DNA from: Rhodococcoides fascians A25f | Lineage (GTDB): Bacteria > Actinomycetota > Actinomycetes > Mycobacteriales > Mycobacteriaceae | Reading direction: 5' to 3' | Assembly (NCBI RefSeq): GCF_000760935.2 | Contig: NZ_CP049744.1 | Coordinates: 4,805,501-4,869,500 of the forward strand | DNA length: 64,000 nucleotides | Shown here: positions 1-8,384 of the stretch, one piece after another | Layout: every line of letters starts with the position of its first letter | Numbering within the stretch: position 1 is the first letter of the stretch | Made by a program: the position numbers and the translations under genes | The notes under the pieces: generated by a model | What the model was told of the DNA's origin: nothing | The model's database searches: none | Seen by the model: only the letters and a program-made list of their open reading frames with translations

Positions 1-2
1 GA

Positions 3-236
3 ACGTCTCTGTATGCCGAATTGCGTACGCGAGGAATCACCTTCGGACGTGTCGTCGATACCATCGAAACCGTCCTCCCCGACGCCCGAGAAGCCGCACT
101 CCTCACCGTAGACACGAGAACACCGATGTTCCTGCTCGGCCGCGTCTCCTACGACACCGACGGTATTCCCATCGAGCACAGACGTTCGCTCTATCGCGGA
201 GACCGGATGACCTTCACCGCTGTCATGGATGCCTGA
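3..236 (+). CDS. GntR-family regulator, C-terminal UTRA domain (partial)
   Basis: This is the 3' end of a gene that starts left of the window; the frame is open from base 3. The 77 visible residues look like the end of a UTRA ligand-binding domain, as in HutC-type GntR repressors: a segment ending in LLTVDTRTPMF, then a strand reading IPIEHRRSLYRGDRM, which matches the usual 'E...S.YR.DR..F' ending of UTRA domains. The DNA-binding half is outside the window. The stop codon lies 1 base before the ATG of the FAD oxidoreductase, so the two are probably co-transcribed. By context the regulator may respond to a phosphonate-type compound (inference). Confidence 0.75.
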   Translation, partial: TSLYAELRTRGITFGRVVDTIETVLPDAREAALLTVDTRTPMFLLGRVSYDTDGIPIEHRRSLYRGDRMTFTAVMDA

Positions 237-237
237 T

Positions 238-1398
238 ATGACCACGAAATACGACGTCGTGATCGTCGGGGCCGGGATCGTCGGCCTCGCCCACGCGTAC
301 CACGCTCACCGACGTGGCCTGACCGTAGCAGTGGTCGATCATGCGGACCGGGTCGCGGGCGCGTCGGTACAGAACTTCGGACACGCCTGCATCACAGCGC
401 AATCCGGTGACGCGCTGGAGTACGCCAGGGCCGGTCGCAGTCACTGGCTCGAGCTGGCCCGCACAGCCGGCTTCTGGGCTGCGGAATCGGGAACACACTG
501 CGTTGCCCGCCACGAGGACGAGTTCGCAGTACTCGAGCAGTTCGCCGAGTTGCGCGGCCCCGACCACACGGTGTTGTTGGACCGACGCGAGGTGCTGGAC
601 CGGCTCCCGATTGCCGACACCGATGTGGTGGGTGGCCTGTACATGCCGATCGACGTGCAGGTGGACCCCCGCACCGCCGCGCCGGCCATCGCGCGCTGGC
701 TCGCCGACTGCGGGGTGGACTTCCACTGGCGCACCGCTGCAACGTCGTTTGCTCCGGGCATCGTCCACACCTCGCGCGGCGACCTGCACGCAGGCACCAC
801 GTTCGTCACCGTCAACCACGACATCGATCGACTGTTCCCCGAGTATGCGGAACGCGGCGGACTGGTGCGATGCCGTCTGCACATGATGCGCGCGACCCTC
901 CCTGTGCGCGCACCACTCCCCTCTCCGCTGTTCACCGGCTGGTCGCTGCTCCGGTACTCGGGCTTCGAGAACCTTCCCGCTGTCGCAGACGTCGCCGCTC
1001 GCCTGCAGGCCGACCACCCCGACTACGTCGAACTCGATCTGCACCAGATGTACACCCCGCAGCCCGATGGGTCGATTCTGTTGGGTGACACACATGTTCG
1101 CGAGATCACCACGTCCCCGTTTCAAAGCGAGGAGGGGTTCGAGGTGCTGCTCACGGAAGCGAAGTCACTGTTCGGAGTCGACCGCGTCGACGTCACCGAA
1201 CGGTGGCAGGGCACGTACTGCTCGGCACCGGGTTCGGAGTTTCTGCTCGAAGAACCCGTCGATCGCGTGCACATCGTCACCGTCACCACCGGCATAGGAA
1301 TGACCACCAGCATGGGCCTGGCGCTGTCGAGCGTCGACAACGCTCTGACGCCGGTGCAGCGGCCGGACTCCCGTTCTCGGCTCACCGCGCACAACTGA
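238..1398 (+). CDS. FAD-dependent oxidoreductase, TIGR03364-like (phosphonate-associated)
   Basis: A 386-residue DAO-type flavoprotein with an N-terminal FAD-binding Rossmann motif (VIVGAGIVGLAHAYHA), followed by the GASVQNFGH segment seen in the TIGR03364 group. That group is often encoded with phosphonatase-like hydrolases and phosphonate transporters, and a GntR regulator is typical, as here. The likely role is oxidation of an amino- or hydroxy-phosphonate intermediate. ATG 238 is preferred because it puts the Rossmann fold at the very N-terminus; an in-frame ATG at 229 overlaps the GntR stop. No clear ribosome-binding site is visible, consistent with translational coupling. Family assignment is from recall of motifs, and the substrate is not known. 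Confidence 0.8.
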   Translation: MTTKYDVVIVGAGIVGLAHAYHAHRRGLTVAVVDHADRVAGASVQNFGHACITAQSGDALEYARAGRSHWLELARTAGFWAAESGTHCVARHEDEFAVLEQFAELRGPDHTVLLDRREVLDRLPIADTDVVGGLYMPIDVQVDPRTAAPAIARWLADCGVDFHWRTAATSFAPGIVHTSRGDLHAGTTFVTVNHDIDRLFPEYAERGGLVRCRLHMMRATLPVRAPLPSPLFTGWSLLRYSGFENLPAVADVAARLQADHPDYVELDLHQMYTPQPDGSILLGDTHVREITTSPFQSEEGFEVLLTEAKSLFGVDRVDVTERWQGTYCSAPGSEFLLEEPVDRVHIVTVTTGIGMTTSMGLALSSVDNALTPVQRPDSRSRLTAHN

Positions 1399-1424
1399 GC
1401 ACATCTTCGTGTCAAAATGTAGTC

Positions 1425-2027
1425 ATGCCGCCCGTCGTCCGTCCGTACCGAGGCGTCGCCGCCGACGAACGCCGACGTGAACGGCGTGAAAAGCTGCTCG
1501 AGGCGTGCATCGACGCCGTAGCGGAGTCCGGTGTCTCCACCGTCACGGTCGACGACATCTGCACCCGCGCCGGCCTTTCCAAGCGCTACTTCTACGAGAG
1601 CTTCGGAGATCGCGACGCCATCCTCGTCTCCGCCCTCGACGACGTCATCGATACCGTGGGAACCGCGCTGAACGAGCTCGAGCAGAAACATGGATCGGCG
1701 GAGGACCGCGTCGCACACACCGCCGCGGCCCTGGTACGCGCTCTCACCGCCGATCCACGGGCCTCCCTGCTGTACACCGCGGCATCGGCCAACCCCGCAC
1801 TCGATGCCCGACGCCGACAGATGGTCGACAGGTTCACCCCGCTACTGATGCGAGAAGTACTCGACGCAGATCCCGGAGACCCACGCGCGGAAGCAGCCAC
1901 CGTACTGATGGTCGCCGGCACGACCGAACTTCTCGACCGGTGGCTGCGCGGCACTCTGACATTCACCGAAGCCGAGTTCGTCGACACGTTGACCGCACTC
2001 GGCGTCGCCTTGGCGACAGCGTTCTGA
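1425..2027 (+). CDS. TetR/AcrR-family transcriptional regulator
   Basis: A 200-residue protein with a TetR N-terminal helix-turn-helix at about residues 20-65 (VTVDDICTRAGLSKRYFYESFGDRDAI) and a helical ligand-binding C-terminus with no recognisable effector signature. ATG 1425 is chosen because it begins just before the R/E-rich first helix; the open frame extends upstream into the preceding gene but has no TetR content there. It lies 26 bases after the FAD oxidoreductase and converges with the PepSY membrane protein gene. Its target cannot be read from the sequence. Confidence 0.85.
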   Translation: MPPVVRPYRGVAADERRRERREKLLEACIDAVAESGVSTVTVDDICTRAGLSKRYFYESFGDRDAILVSALDDVIDTVGTALNELEQKHGSAEDRVAHTAAALVRALTADPRASLLYTAASANPALDARRRQMVDRFTPLLMREVLDADPGDPRAEAATVLMVAGTTELLDRWLRGTLTFTEAEFVDTLTALGVALATAF

Positions 2028-2114
2028 AGCAGAGGGACCGCACCTGGTTGTTCAGGATCGAACGCCATCGGCGGAATCCCGCGAATCGGCGACGATCGTG
2101 AACACTCAGGTGCG

Positions 2115-3575
2115 TCAGGCGAGTTCACTTTCATGTTGGGAGGCAGCGGAGTTGGCGGCTCTGGTGCGCGCGCGATGTACCGAGCCGAGTACGACGTCGA
2201 CCACCAGGAAGGCCACCAGACTCAGCCCGAGGAGCGGGACGAACCAGCCGACAGCAACCGCGACGACCGACAGTACGACGACGGACATCGGTGAGATGCG
2301 TCGAATACCGCCACGCAACGGCGGCCGTCCAGCGGTGAGACCGGTTGCTTTGGTGGGGCGGCGTTTCCACCACATCATGTAGCCGCGGACGATGACCGAT
2401 GCCAGTGCGATCGCAAGGGCAAGCAGGGCAAGCTGATTGGCCACGCCGAACAGCGTCCCCATGTGCAACTGAATACCCCACGCCGACAGCTTGGCCGCGA
2501 GGGGCCAGTCCGAGAAGTACTGGGTGTCGATCACCGTGCCGGTGCTGCCGTCGATCGAGATGGAGTTGTTCGACATCACCCAGGGCTGACGGGTTTCGGC
2601 GACGACGAACGCCACGTCTTCCGACGCCGGGATCGATGCCTCCACCGCTCCGTCGATTCCGTTGGCCTTCGCAGTGTCGAGAACCGAATCGATACGCCCG
2701 ACGTTGTTTTCGGTCATCGACGCGTCGGCCGACATGTCCATCGAGTGCCCACCGTGGCCGGAGTGATCCCCCATTGTCGCCGCGCCGGCAGATCCGATGG
2801 TCGTGGTGACTGCGGGTGTGGTCCAGCTCAGTGCCGATCGCAGTTCGGTGACGTTCTCGCCCGCGTAGGTGGACCACGTGAGTCCGGTGGCGGACAGGAA
2901 GATCAGACCGACGGCTATCCAGATACCGGCTACGCCATGCCAGTTCAAGGACCGGTTGCGGCCCTTCGACTTACGATCGAAGGTGAGCAATCTTGCCTTG
3001 TCTCGGTTTCGTCGATAGCGCTCGAACCACAGGTAGAGGCCGCCGAGCGCGATCACCCACAACCACGACGCCGCGAGTTCGCTGTAGAGGCGACCCGGCT
3101 CTCCCAGGTGCAGATGGCGATGCAGTTCGGAGATCCAGGTGCGCACGGGTAAGGCGCTGGAGGAGCCGTAGACCGTCAGTTCGCCCACGGACGTCGCGGT
3201 GGCGGGATCGACGAAGACGGCCAGGCGCTTCGATTCACCGAGGGTGGGGTCGGTGAACAGCACGCGGGTGGTGTCGCCCGAGTCGGCGGCGGGCCGCACG
3301 GCGGCGACGGTGAGGTCGGGTCGTTCGGCTTGCGCTGCTCGTATCTGATCCGACACCGGCGCGGCCGGGCCGGTGTCGTCGACGTGCAGGTAGTCCCGAT
3401 ACATGAGTTGTTCGATGGTCGGCGCGACGGCGTACAGCCCGCCGCTGATGGTGGCGATCAGGATGAACGGCGCGATGAGGATGCCCGCGTAGAAGTGCAG
3501 CCGCAGGATCAGCGGACGCCAGCTGCGAGGGCTGGTCGGACGGGTGGGCGGGGAAGGATCGGCGACGCGTTCCAT
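2115..3575 (-). CDS. PepSY-associated membrane protein (PiuB-like)
   Basis: About 486 residues in the PepSY_TM arrangement: TM1 near the N-terminus (LRLHFYAGILIAPFILIATISG), a large external loop with PepSY-like segments, a central TM preceded by ASWLWVIALGGLYLWFER, a further TM after LNWHGVAGIW, and a TM bundle at the C-terminus. The loop between the middle TMs is rich in His and Met (MGDHSGHGGHSMDMS), suggesting metal contact. Relatives are iron- or copper-regulated inner-membrane proteins, some acting as ferric-siderophore reductases. The open frame extends to 3686; ATG 3575 fits the start of the conserved region, with GTG 3590 as the alternative. Confidence 0.8.
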   Translation of the reverse strand: MERVADPSPPTRPTSPRSWRPLILRLHFYAGILIAPFILIATISGGLYAVAPTIEQLMYRDYLHVDDTGPAAPVSDQIRAAQAERPDLTVAAVRPAADSGDTTRVLFTDPTLGESKRLAVFVDPATATSVGELTVYGSSSALPVRTWISELHRHLHLGEPGRLYSELAASWLWVIALGGLYLWFERYRRNRDKARLLTFDRKSKGRNRSLNWHGVAGIWIAVGLIFLSATGLTWSTYAGENVTELRSALSWTTPAVTTTIGSAGAATMGDHSGHGGHSMDMSADASMTENNVGRIDSVLDTAKANGIDGAVEASIPASEDVAFVVAETRQPWVMSNNSISIDGSTGTVIDTQYFSDWPLAAKLSAWGIQLHMGTLFGVANQLALLALAIALASVIVRGYMMWWKRRPTKATGLTAGRPPLRGGIRRISPMSVVVLSVVAVAVGWFVPLLGLSLVAFLVVDVVLGSVHRARTRAANSAASQHESELA

Positions 3576-3772
3576 TTCCGGTGTGGACACGAGGACTCGT
3601 TTCGTGAAGGCATGAGTGGGCGCGCATATATACGCGAGGTGGCATCGCACGACGGATCGAGCCGTGCGCAGACGGCGCGAATCCACGACAGTGCGAGGTA
3701 CAGGATCGAATGCGGCAACAACCCATCACCCGACGCCTGACGCGCAGGGCGGGTGACACGTTCGGGTTGTGC

Positions 3773-4300
3773 TCAGGCAGTACGAGCCGGTGGTCCGCGG
3801 TTCCCGCAGCCCGAGAGGTCGAGCAGTAGCGTCGATCCCGGGATCCGATACACCGGGAGCGGCGGGGCGATGCGATTGTCGTCGACGACGAGCGCCGTCA
3901 ACAAAGGCAATGCCCTGCGCAGCGAGGTGACTGCACGCCGGATTCCGAGCTCGGCTCCGCGAATGGCGAGTGCGCCTGCCAGGACGGCGACGGCGTGCGC
4001 GGCAAGCATCTGCTGGGTGAGCATCGATCCGTGATGGTGACCGTCGACGGCCGTGAGCAACAGGTGCCCGATCGCCTGCGCCGTAGCCAGAACGACCAGC
4101 AGCTGGGCCCGGGGTGCCACCGTGCTCGGTACCGCCGATGTCGCATATCCGACCGCCGCACAGACGAGCACCAGCAGCACTACCGCCGCGTCCGAGGGGA
4201 ACATCCCGCCACCGAACGTGTGCGCAGCTGCTGTGACCAGCGCGGACAGAGTGCCCACGGATGCCCCGCGCAAGGGCGCGAATCCATCGGTGGCAGACAT
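3773..4300 (-). CDS. Small multi-pass membrane protein of unknown function
   Basis: A 175-residue protein with four hydrophobic stretches (about residues 10-30, 38-58, 66-86 and 96-115), a His-rich loop DGHHHGSM between the third and fourth, and a C-terminal cytoplasmic-looking tail of about 60 residues. I do not recognise a named family. It lies upstream of the PepSY membrane protein in the same direction, about 200 bases away. The shared His-rich loops suggest that both could be metal-linked, but that is inference only. Confidence 0.6.
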   Translation of the reverse strand: MSATDGFAPLRGASVGTLSALVTAAAHTFGGGMFPSDAAVVLLVLVCAAVGYATSAVPSTVAPRAQLLVVLATAQAIGHLLLTAVDGHHHGSMLTQQMLAAHAVAVLAGALAIRGAELGIRRAVTSLRRALPLLTALVVDDNRIAPPLPVYRIPGSTLLLDLSGCGNRGPPARTA

Positions 4301-4410
4301 GGATGGGATCCTACTATCGACTACACCGCGTAGTACTCGTGAGTTGCTCCAAACGCGCGGCCGAATCGCACTGTGCGATCAACCGAGCTTCACCTGCGTG
4401 GACCGAAGCA

Positions 4411-5277
4411 TCACGTCACCAGATGTTCGATCAACCACTGCACCGTCGCCTGACGAACTGCGTCGGCGTGATCGGTGAACAGCTCGAAATGCGATTCTGG
4501 ATAGGACACGTATTCGACGCTCTCGACGTCGGCGAGTGCCTTACGCACTCTCGTGGGCGGAGTGATGGTGTCGGATTCCGCCAGAACCGCCAGGACCGGC
4601 ACGGCGAGACGGCCCGCGGCCTTACGCGTCGACCACCGCAACATCGCCGGTAGCGAGGCAACGGTCACCTCGTTGCGGTAGTTCTCCGCGCCGCGCGCCA
4701 TGCCCTCTGCCCATTCGTACGCTCCGTCCGAGTTCATCGCGGCGACCTCACCCGGCCGTCCCGCAGCAGGGATGGTCAGACCCGGCCTACGGATCAGTCG
4801 ACGAAGTGCGTCTCGCACAATGACCGGCGCGAGCTCCAGATTGCCCGTAGGAGTGAGGCAAATGAAGGGGATGATCGCTGCTACCGCCTTCACTCGTGGG
4901 TCCGCGGCGGCGACGGCGATTGCGTGCCCTCCGGACATACTCGTTCCCCACACCCCGATTCTTTCGGAATCGATGCGTGGGTCGGCGATCAGCACATCGA
5001 GCGCAGCGTGGAAAGCACGAAGTTGCTGGGGCAGATCGATGTGCTGCCGCACGGGCCCGGCGCTCGCTCCGAACCCGGGGTAGTCGAACGCGAGCGAGGC
5101 GACGCCGCCTGCAGCGAGTTCTCGACTGTAGTCCGGAATCAGCATTTCTTTGACTCCGGCAAATCCCGGGGCGGTGAACACTGCTGGCCAGAGCTCGACG
5201 CTCTCACCCGCGGGCAAGGTCAGCACGGCGGACACCTCGGTGCCGTCCACCTCGAACGTCATCTGCTCATCGATCAT
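4411..5277 (-). CDS. Alpha/beta hydrolase (DLH/S9-like)
   Basis: A 288-residue single-domain hydrolase. The nucleophile elbow is GTSMSGG (Ser of GxSxG), the oxyanion segment is TAPGFAG, and FDYPGFGAS gives the strand-4 region. A late Asp (LAESDT) and a His (SHFELF) complete a Ser-Asp-His triad. The family includes dienelactone-hydrolase-like esterases and acyl hydrolases; the substrate is not predictable. ATG 5277 is preferred over the longer frame (to 5322) because a GAGGGG ribosome-binding site sits about 8 bases upstream. Confidence 0.85.
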   Translation of the reverse strand: MIDEQMTFEVDGTEVSAVLTLPAGESVELWPAVFTAPGFAGVKEMLIPDYSRELAAGGVASLAFDYPGFGASAGPVRQHIDLPQQLRAFHAALDVLIADPRIDSERIGVWGTSMSGGHAIAVAAADPRVKAVAAIIPFICLTPTGNLELAPVIVRDALRRLIRRPGLTIPAAGRPGEVAAMNSDGAYEWAEGMARGAENYRNEVTVASLPAMLRWSTRKAAGRLAVPVLAVLAESDTITPPTRVRKALADVESVEYVSYPESHFELFTDHADAVRQATVQWLIEHLVT

Positions 5278-5504
5278 CTCGCGCCCCTCGATCAAGATCC
5301 CCCGCCGACCTCGGCGGCACACTTACCTGCCTCGAACCCCGGCGTGTGGACGGTACTCGATCGAGGCCACAGTGCAGTCCGTTCCAGCAGAACGATGGCC
5401 ACAATCTCACATCCGAGCAATCGGTATGTTTACGATTGGTTATCCTGATCTTCGGTACTCGAACTCTTGAGTACTCCAGCGCCGATGCAGAGTGGAGACG
5501 CATA

Positions 5505-5756
5505 GTGGAGAGCTCGGACGAGGCACAGGCGCGGGTGTTTGCCGACATGCTGGTTGCCGAGATCGCGTCGACCTCGACTCGCGTGGAGGAGTCCGAGCAC
5601 TGTGCCCGCAAAGCGTCCCGGGTCGGAGATTCCCGCAGTCAGGTGTGGCACAGCGAGGAAGCGCACACCCAGAGGCGGGCCCTGTACGAGTTGCATCGCC
5701 AGCTCGATGCGTTGCGTAACCGGTTCCCCATCATGAACGCGCCGACGACGCAGTAG
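5505..5756 (+). CDS. Small hypothetical protein
   Basis: An 83-residue charged helical protein (start MESSDEAQARVFADMLVAE, end IMNAPTTQ). GTG 5505 is chosen because GGAG sits seven bases upstream; the open frame extends back to 5346, but the extra N-terminus looks non-coding. It has no membrane segment and no recognisable domain; a high Arg/Glu/His content suggests a small helical hairpin. It lies alone between a hydrolase and a TetR gene. Confidence that it is a gene is moderate. Confidence 0.45.
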   Translation: MESSDEAQARVFADMLVAEIASTSTRVEESEHCARKASRVGDSRSQVWHSEEAHTQRRALYELHRQLDALRNRFPIMNAPTTQ

Positions 5757-5793
5757 ATGCGGCCCGATTCACACTCCCATCCAGCCTGCCGCG

Positions 5794-6366
5794 TCAGGCC
5801 TTACCGGCAATTGCGACGATCAACTCGGACAGCTCCCCGACCGCTTCCTCGGGAGTGAGCGAGCCCGAAACTGCCGCGTGTGACAATGCGTCCGCAGCAC
5901 CGAAGATCGCGGTGATCGCGGGCGTCGAGATACCACCGCTTCCGAACGGCTCGAGAATAGCCCGGCAACGATCGGAGTACGCCCTCTCGGCAGCGCGCTT
6001 GACCTGTTCGAGTTCGGGTGAACCTTCCAGCGCGGCAAGCACTCCTGTCAGTTCACGCCCCTGGGCCAACGTGCAGCCCACGTACGAATTGGCAATAGCG
6101 CTCGCGCGTCCGTCCAACGTCGCGGGCGCTGTGTCGAGAGAAGCCTCGAGCATCGCTGCCTGTCGGTCGTCGAATTCCGTGAACAATGCCGCCAAGAGCT
6201 CCGCACGTGAGCCGAAATGGCTGTACACCACCGGCTTTGCGACGCCGGCGTGTTCGGCGAGCCGGCCCAGCGTCAGGGCGTCGGCCCCCTCTGCCCGGAC
6301 GAGAGCCCACGAGACCTCGACGAGTTGGTCGTACCTGTCCGATCGGGACAGTCTCGTGCGTGCCAT
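5794..6366 (-). CDS. TetR/AcrR-family regulator of the adjacent quinone reductase
   Basis: A 190-residue TetR protein. The helix-turn-helix is at about residues 24-60 (LGRLAEHAGVAKPVVYSHFGSRAEL). ATG 6366 has an excellent GGAGG ribosome-binding site nine bases upstream; the longer frame to 6429 lacks one. It is transcribed divergently from an NAD(P)H quinone oxidoreductase gene 77 bases away, the classical arrangement of a TetR repressor and a detoxification gene that it controls. The likely inducer would be a quinone or electrophile (inference from context). Confidence 0.85.
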   Translation of the reverse strand: MARTRLSRSDRYDQLVEVSWALVRAEGADALTLGRLAEHAGVAKPVVYSHFGSRAELLAALFTEFDDRQAAMLEASLDTAPATLDGRASAIANSYVGCTLAQGRELTGVLAALEGSPELEQVKRAAERAYSDRCRAILEPFGSGGISTPAITAIFGAADALSHAAVSGSLTPEEAVGELSELIVAIAGKA

Positions 6367-6443
6367 CGCGGACCTCCTTGCGCTATATACGAACAGTAAC
6401 CTACTCTTGGTACATAGCCGTTGCTTCAACGAAAGGACCAGCC
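6367..6443. promoter_or_regulatory. Divergent TetR/quinone reductase promoter region
   Basis: A 77-base AT-richer spacer between two divergent starts. It carries a TATATAC-like -10 candidate for the leftward gene, an AAAGGA ribosome-binding site for the rightward gene, and a purine-rich GGAGG site for the TetR gene. No perfect palindrome is visible, so the operator position is left open. Confidence 0.45.
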
Positions 6444-7103
6444 ATGACCGCTCTTGTCGTAGTCTCCCATTCCGATCCCGACTCTCTCACCCACTCCGTC
6501 GCCAGATCCATTTCGGACGCGATCCGCACCACTGGCGGAGCTGTCGAGACGGCCGACCTCGCTGCGGAGAACTTCGACCCCCGCTTTGCCATCGCAGATC
6601 AGAACCTGTTCCGCGGCAACGGCACCACCCCCGCTGACGTCATCGCCGAACAGGAACGAATCGACCGGGCCGACCATCTCATTCTCGCCTTCCCGATGTA
6701 CTGGTGGTCGATGCCCGCCCTGCTGAAAGGGTGGATCGATCGGGTCTTCGTCAGCGGATGGGCGTACGAGTACAACCCGGGAGTCGAGCTCGTCAAGAAG
6801 CTGGACCGACTCACCGTCCACCTGGTAGTTATCGCTGGCGACGACGCCGAGAGCTTCGAACGCCATCGCGTGCACGACGCGTTCCGCACGCAGATCGAGC
6901 GCGGCATCGTCGAATACTGCGGGGCGACAGTCGGATCGACAACATTTGTGTACGAGTCGGATTCCAGAACTCGCGAGGAGCTCGGTGTCGAAATCAGCGA
7001 GGTCGGCATTGCCATGGCCGCGCGCGTGCAGGATCAGCGCCCGAGCGTCGACACCCGTCGCACACCCGCCCTGGTCGGCTCGAATTCACATGCAGTGGTG
7101 TAG
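6444..7103 (+). CDS. NAD(P)H:quinone oxidoreductase, flavodoxin-like
   Basis: A 219-residue flavodoxin-fold protein of the NQO1/MdaB/KefF group. Seen are the N-terminal strand and phosphate-binding loop VVVSHSDPDSLTHS, then FPMYWWSMPALLKGWIDRVF, the family's hallmark FMN/FAD-contacting segment. It should carry out two-electron reduction of quinones at NAD(P)H expense in the cytosol. ATG 6444 follows GAAAGGA. It is divergent from a TetR gene that probably represses it. Confidence 0.88.
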   Translation: MTALVVVSHSDPDSLTHSVARSISDAIRTTGGAVETADLAAENFDPRFAIADQNLFRGNGTTPADVIAEQERIDRADHLILAFPMYWWSMPALLKGWIDRVFVSGWAYEYNPGVELVKKLDRLTVHLVVIAGDDAESFERHRVHDAFRTQIERGIVEYCGATVGSTTFVYESDSRTREELGVEISEVGIAMAARVQDQRPSVDTRRTPALVGSNSHAVV

Positions 7104-7119
7104 AAATCGCGTCGGGTAG

Positions 7120-7138
7120 TCGACTCCCACTCAGTCGA
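7120..7138. terminator. Possible bidirectional hairpin between convergent genes
   Basis: TCGACT (7120-7125) and AGTCGA (7133-7138) form a 6-bp inverted repeat with a 7-base loop just after the quinone reductase stop and overlapping the end of the convergent acetyltransferase gene. There is no T-run, so this is a weak call. Confidence 0.3.
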
Positions 7139-7772
7139 ATCGCGCTGCCACCGCAGCGAGGTCGGCCACCGACCCATCGGAGATCGTGCGGATGTGTTCG
7201 GTGATCGAGTCGATGGGCCAGTTCCACCAGGCGATGTCCAGCAGAGTTCGAATCTCGTCCGCTGTGAACCGTTCTCGGAGCACACGGGCGGGATTACCAC
7301 CGACGACGGCGTAGTCCGGAACATCCTTGGTGACAACGGCTTCGGTGGAGATCACTGCCCCGTTCCCGATCCGCACCCCCGGCATCACGGTGACGTTGCC
7401 GCCGATCCAGACGTCGTTGCCCACCACGGTGTCTCCCCGCGACGGCAGATCGGACACCAAATCCGAGTGCTCGGCCCAGGCACCACCCATGATGGGAAAG
7501 GGATACGTGGACACACCGCTCATTCGGTGGTTCGCCCCGTTCATGATGAACGTGACTCCGGTGGCCAAAGCGCAGAACTTCCCGATCACCAATCGATCGG
7601 GTCCGTAGTGATGCAGCACGTTTCGGGTCGCGAATTGCTCGGCGAACTCCGGATCGTCGTAGTACGTGTACTCGCCGATGTCGATGAGCGGGCTGGACAC
7701 CAGCGGTTTCAACAGCACCACCCGCGGCTGCCCGGGAATGGGGTGCAGATTCGATGCGTCAGGAGCGGTCAT
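7131..7772 (-). CDS. CatB-related xenobiotic O-acetyltransferase
   Basis: A 213-residue left-handed beta-helix acetyltransferase. Hexapeptide-repeat features are clear ([22 protein letters not shown], then [26 protein letters not shown]), and the family's catalytic His lies in NGANHRM. The C-terminal part (PARVLRERF..., IAWWNWP) is as in Vat/CatB proteins. Such enzymes acetylate streptogramins or chloramphenicol, but chromosomal actinobacterial members often have unknown substrates, so a resistance role should not be assumed. It is convergent with the quinone reductase. Confidence 0.88.
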   Translation of the reverse strand: MTAPDASNLHPIPGQPRVVLLKPLVSSPLIDIGEYTYYDDPEFAEQFATRNVLHHYGPDRLVIGKFCALATGVTFIMNGANHRMSGVSTYPFPIMGGAWAEHSDLVSDLPSRGDTVVGNDVWIGGNVTVMPGVRIGNGAVISTEAVVTKDVPDYAVVGGNPARVLRERFTADEIRTLLDIAWWNWPIDSITEHIRTISDGSVADLAAVAARFD

Positions 7773-7800
7773 GCTCCGACACTAGCCAGGCATCGACCGG

Positions 7801-8220
7801 TCAGGCGGGAGTCAGCCGGAAGATCGGAAACCGTCGCCCTTCGGCTGTCTCGACGTACTTCGCGAAGCCCTCGGACGCGTCCAAGAATTTCTGCCAGTTC
7901 GTGTCCCACTCGTCGTCTGGGATTTCCGACACGGTCACGGCGACGGTCTCGACGGCACCGTCTCCGGGAATCTCGACGTCGATGGCGGGGTGTGCACGCA
8001 GGTTGTGCACCCAGGCAGGGTGTTTGGGCGAGCCCGCGGCCGACCCGACGATCAGCCAGCTTCCGTCCTCCGGGATCGCCATCAAGGGGTTCAACCGAAC
8101 CTCGCCGCTCTTGGCACCGATGGAGTGCAGAACGACGAGCGCATCGCCGAAGCCCGCCGTGGACACATGTCCGCCGTTGCTGCGGAACTCGTCGATGATC
8201 ATCTGGTTGAAGTCGGCCAT
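7801..8220 (-). CDS. Deazaflavin-dependent nitroreductase family (DDN-like)
   Basis: A 139-residue protein of the F420/flavin split-barrel family: start MADFNQMIIDEFRSNGG, then SIGAKSGEVRLNPLMAI, which matches the 'G.kSGk.r..PL' signature, then HPAWVHNLRAHP. These actinobacterial proteins bind cofactor F420 and reduce nitro or quinone compounds; the substrate here is unknown. ATG 8220 is chosen because the family starts at this MxxFN segment. It lies 28 bases upstream of the acetyltransferase gene, in the same direction. Confidence 0.85.
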   Translation of the reverse strand: MADFNQMIIDEFRSNGGHVSTAGFGDALVVLHSIGAKSGEVRLNPLMAIPEDGSWLIVGSAAGSPKHPAWVHNLRAHPAIDVEIPGDGAVETVAVTVSEIPDDEWDTNWQKFLDASEGFAKYVETAEGRRFPIFRLTPA

Positions 8221-8288
8221 ACGACGAGTATGCCGCGCATCACGCTGTTCAGGACCCGATTCCATCGACGATTTCCGTCGATGTAAGC

Positions 8289-8308
8289 CAAAGGTTAGCC
8301 TGTGCTCA
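8289..8308 (+). promoter_or_regulatory. Partial IdeR/DtxR-type iron box
   Basis: The sequence AAGGTTAGCCTGTGCTC matches the left half and centre of the actinobacterial iron box (TTAGGTTAGSCTAACCTAA); the right half is poorly conserved. It lies about 80 bases upstream of the siderophore-binding lipoprotein start, where an IdeR operator is expected for iron repression. Confidence 0.5.
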
Positions 8309-8384
8309 TACGCACCTCGCCGCGTACCGCCGTCGGGCAATCCCCGGCGGCTCGTTGCTGTCTGAAACCGAAGGACATCTTCAC

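Noticed and set aside
7131..7772. Labelling the CatB-like protein an antibiotic resistance gene
   Set aside because: The fold is shared with many acetyltransferases of unknown substrate and the context gives no support.
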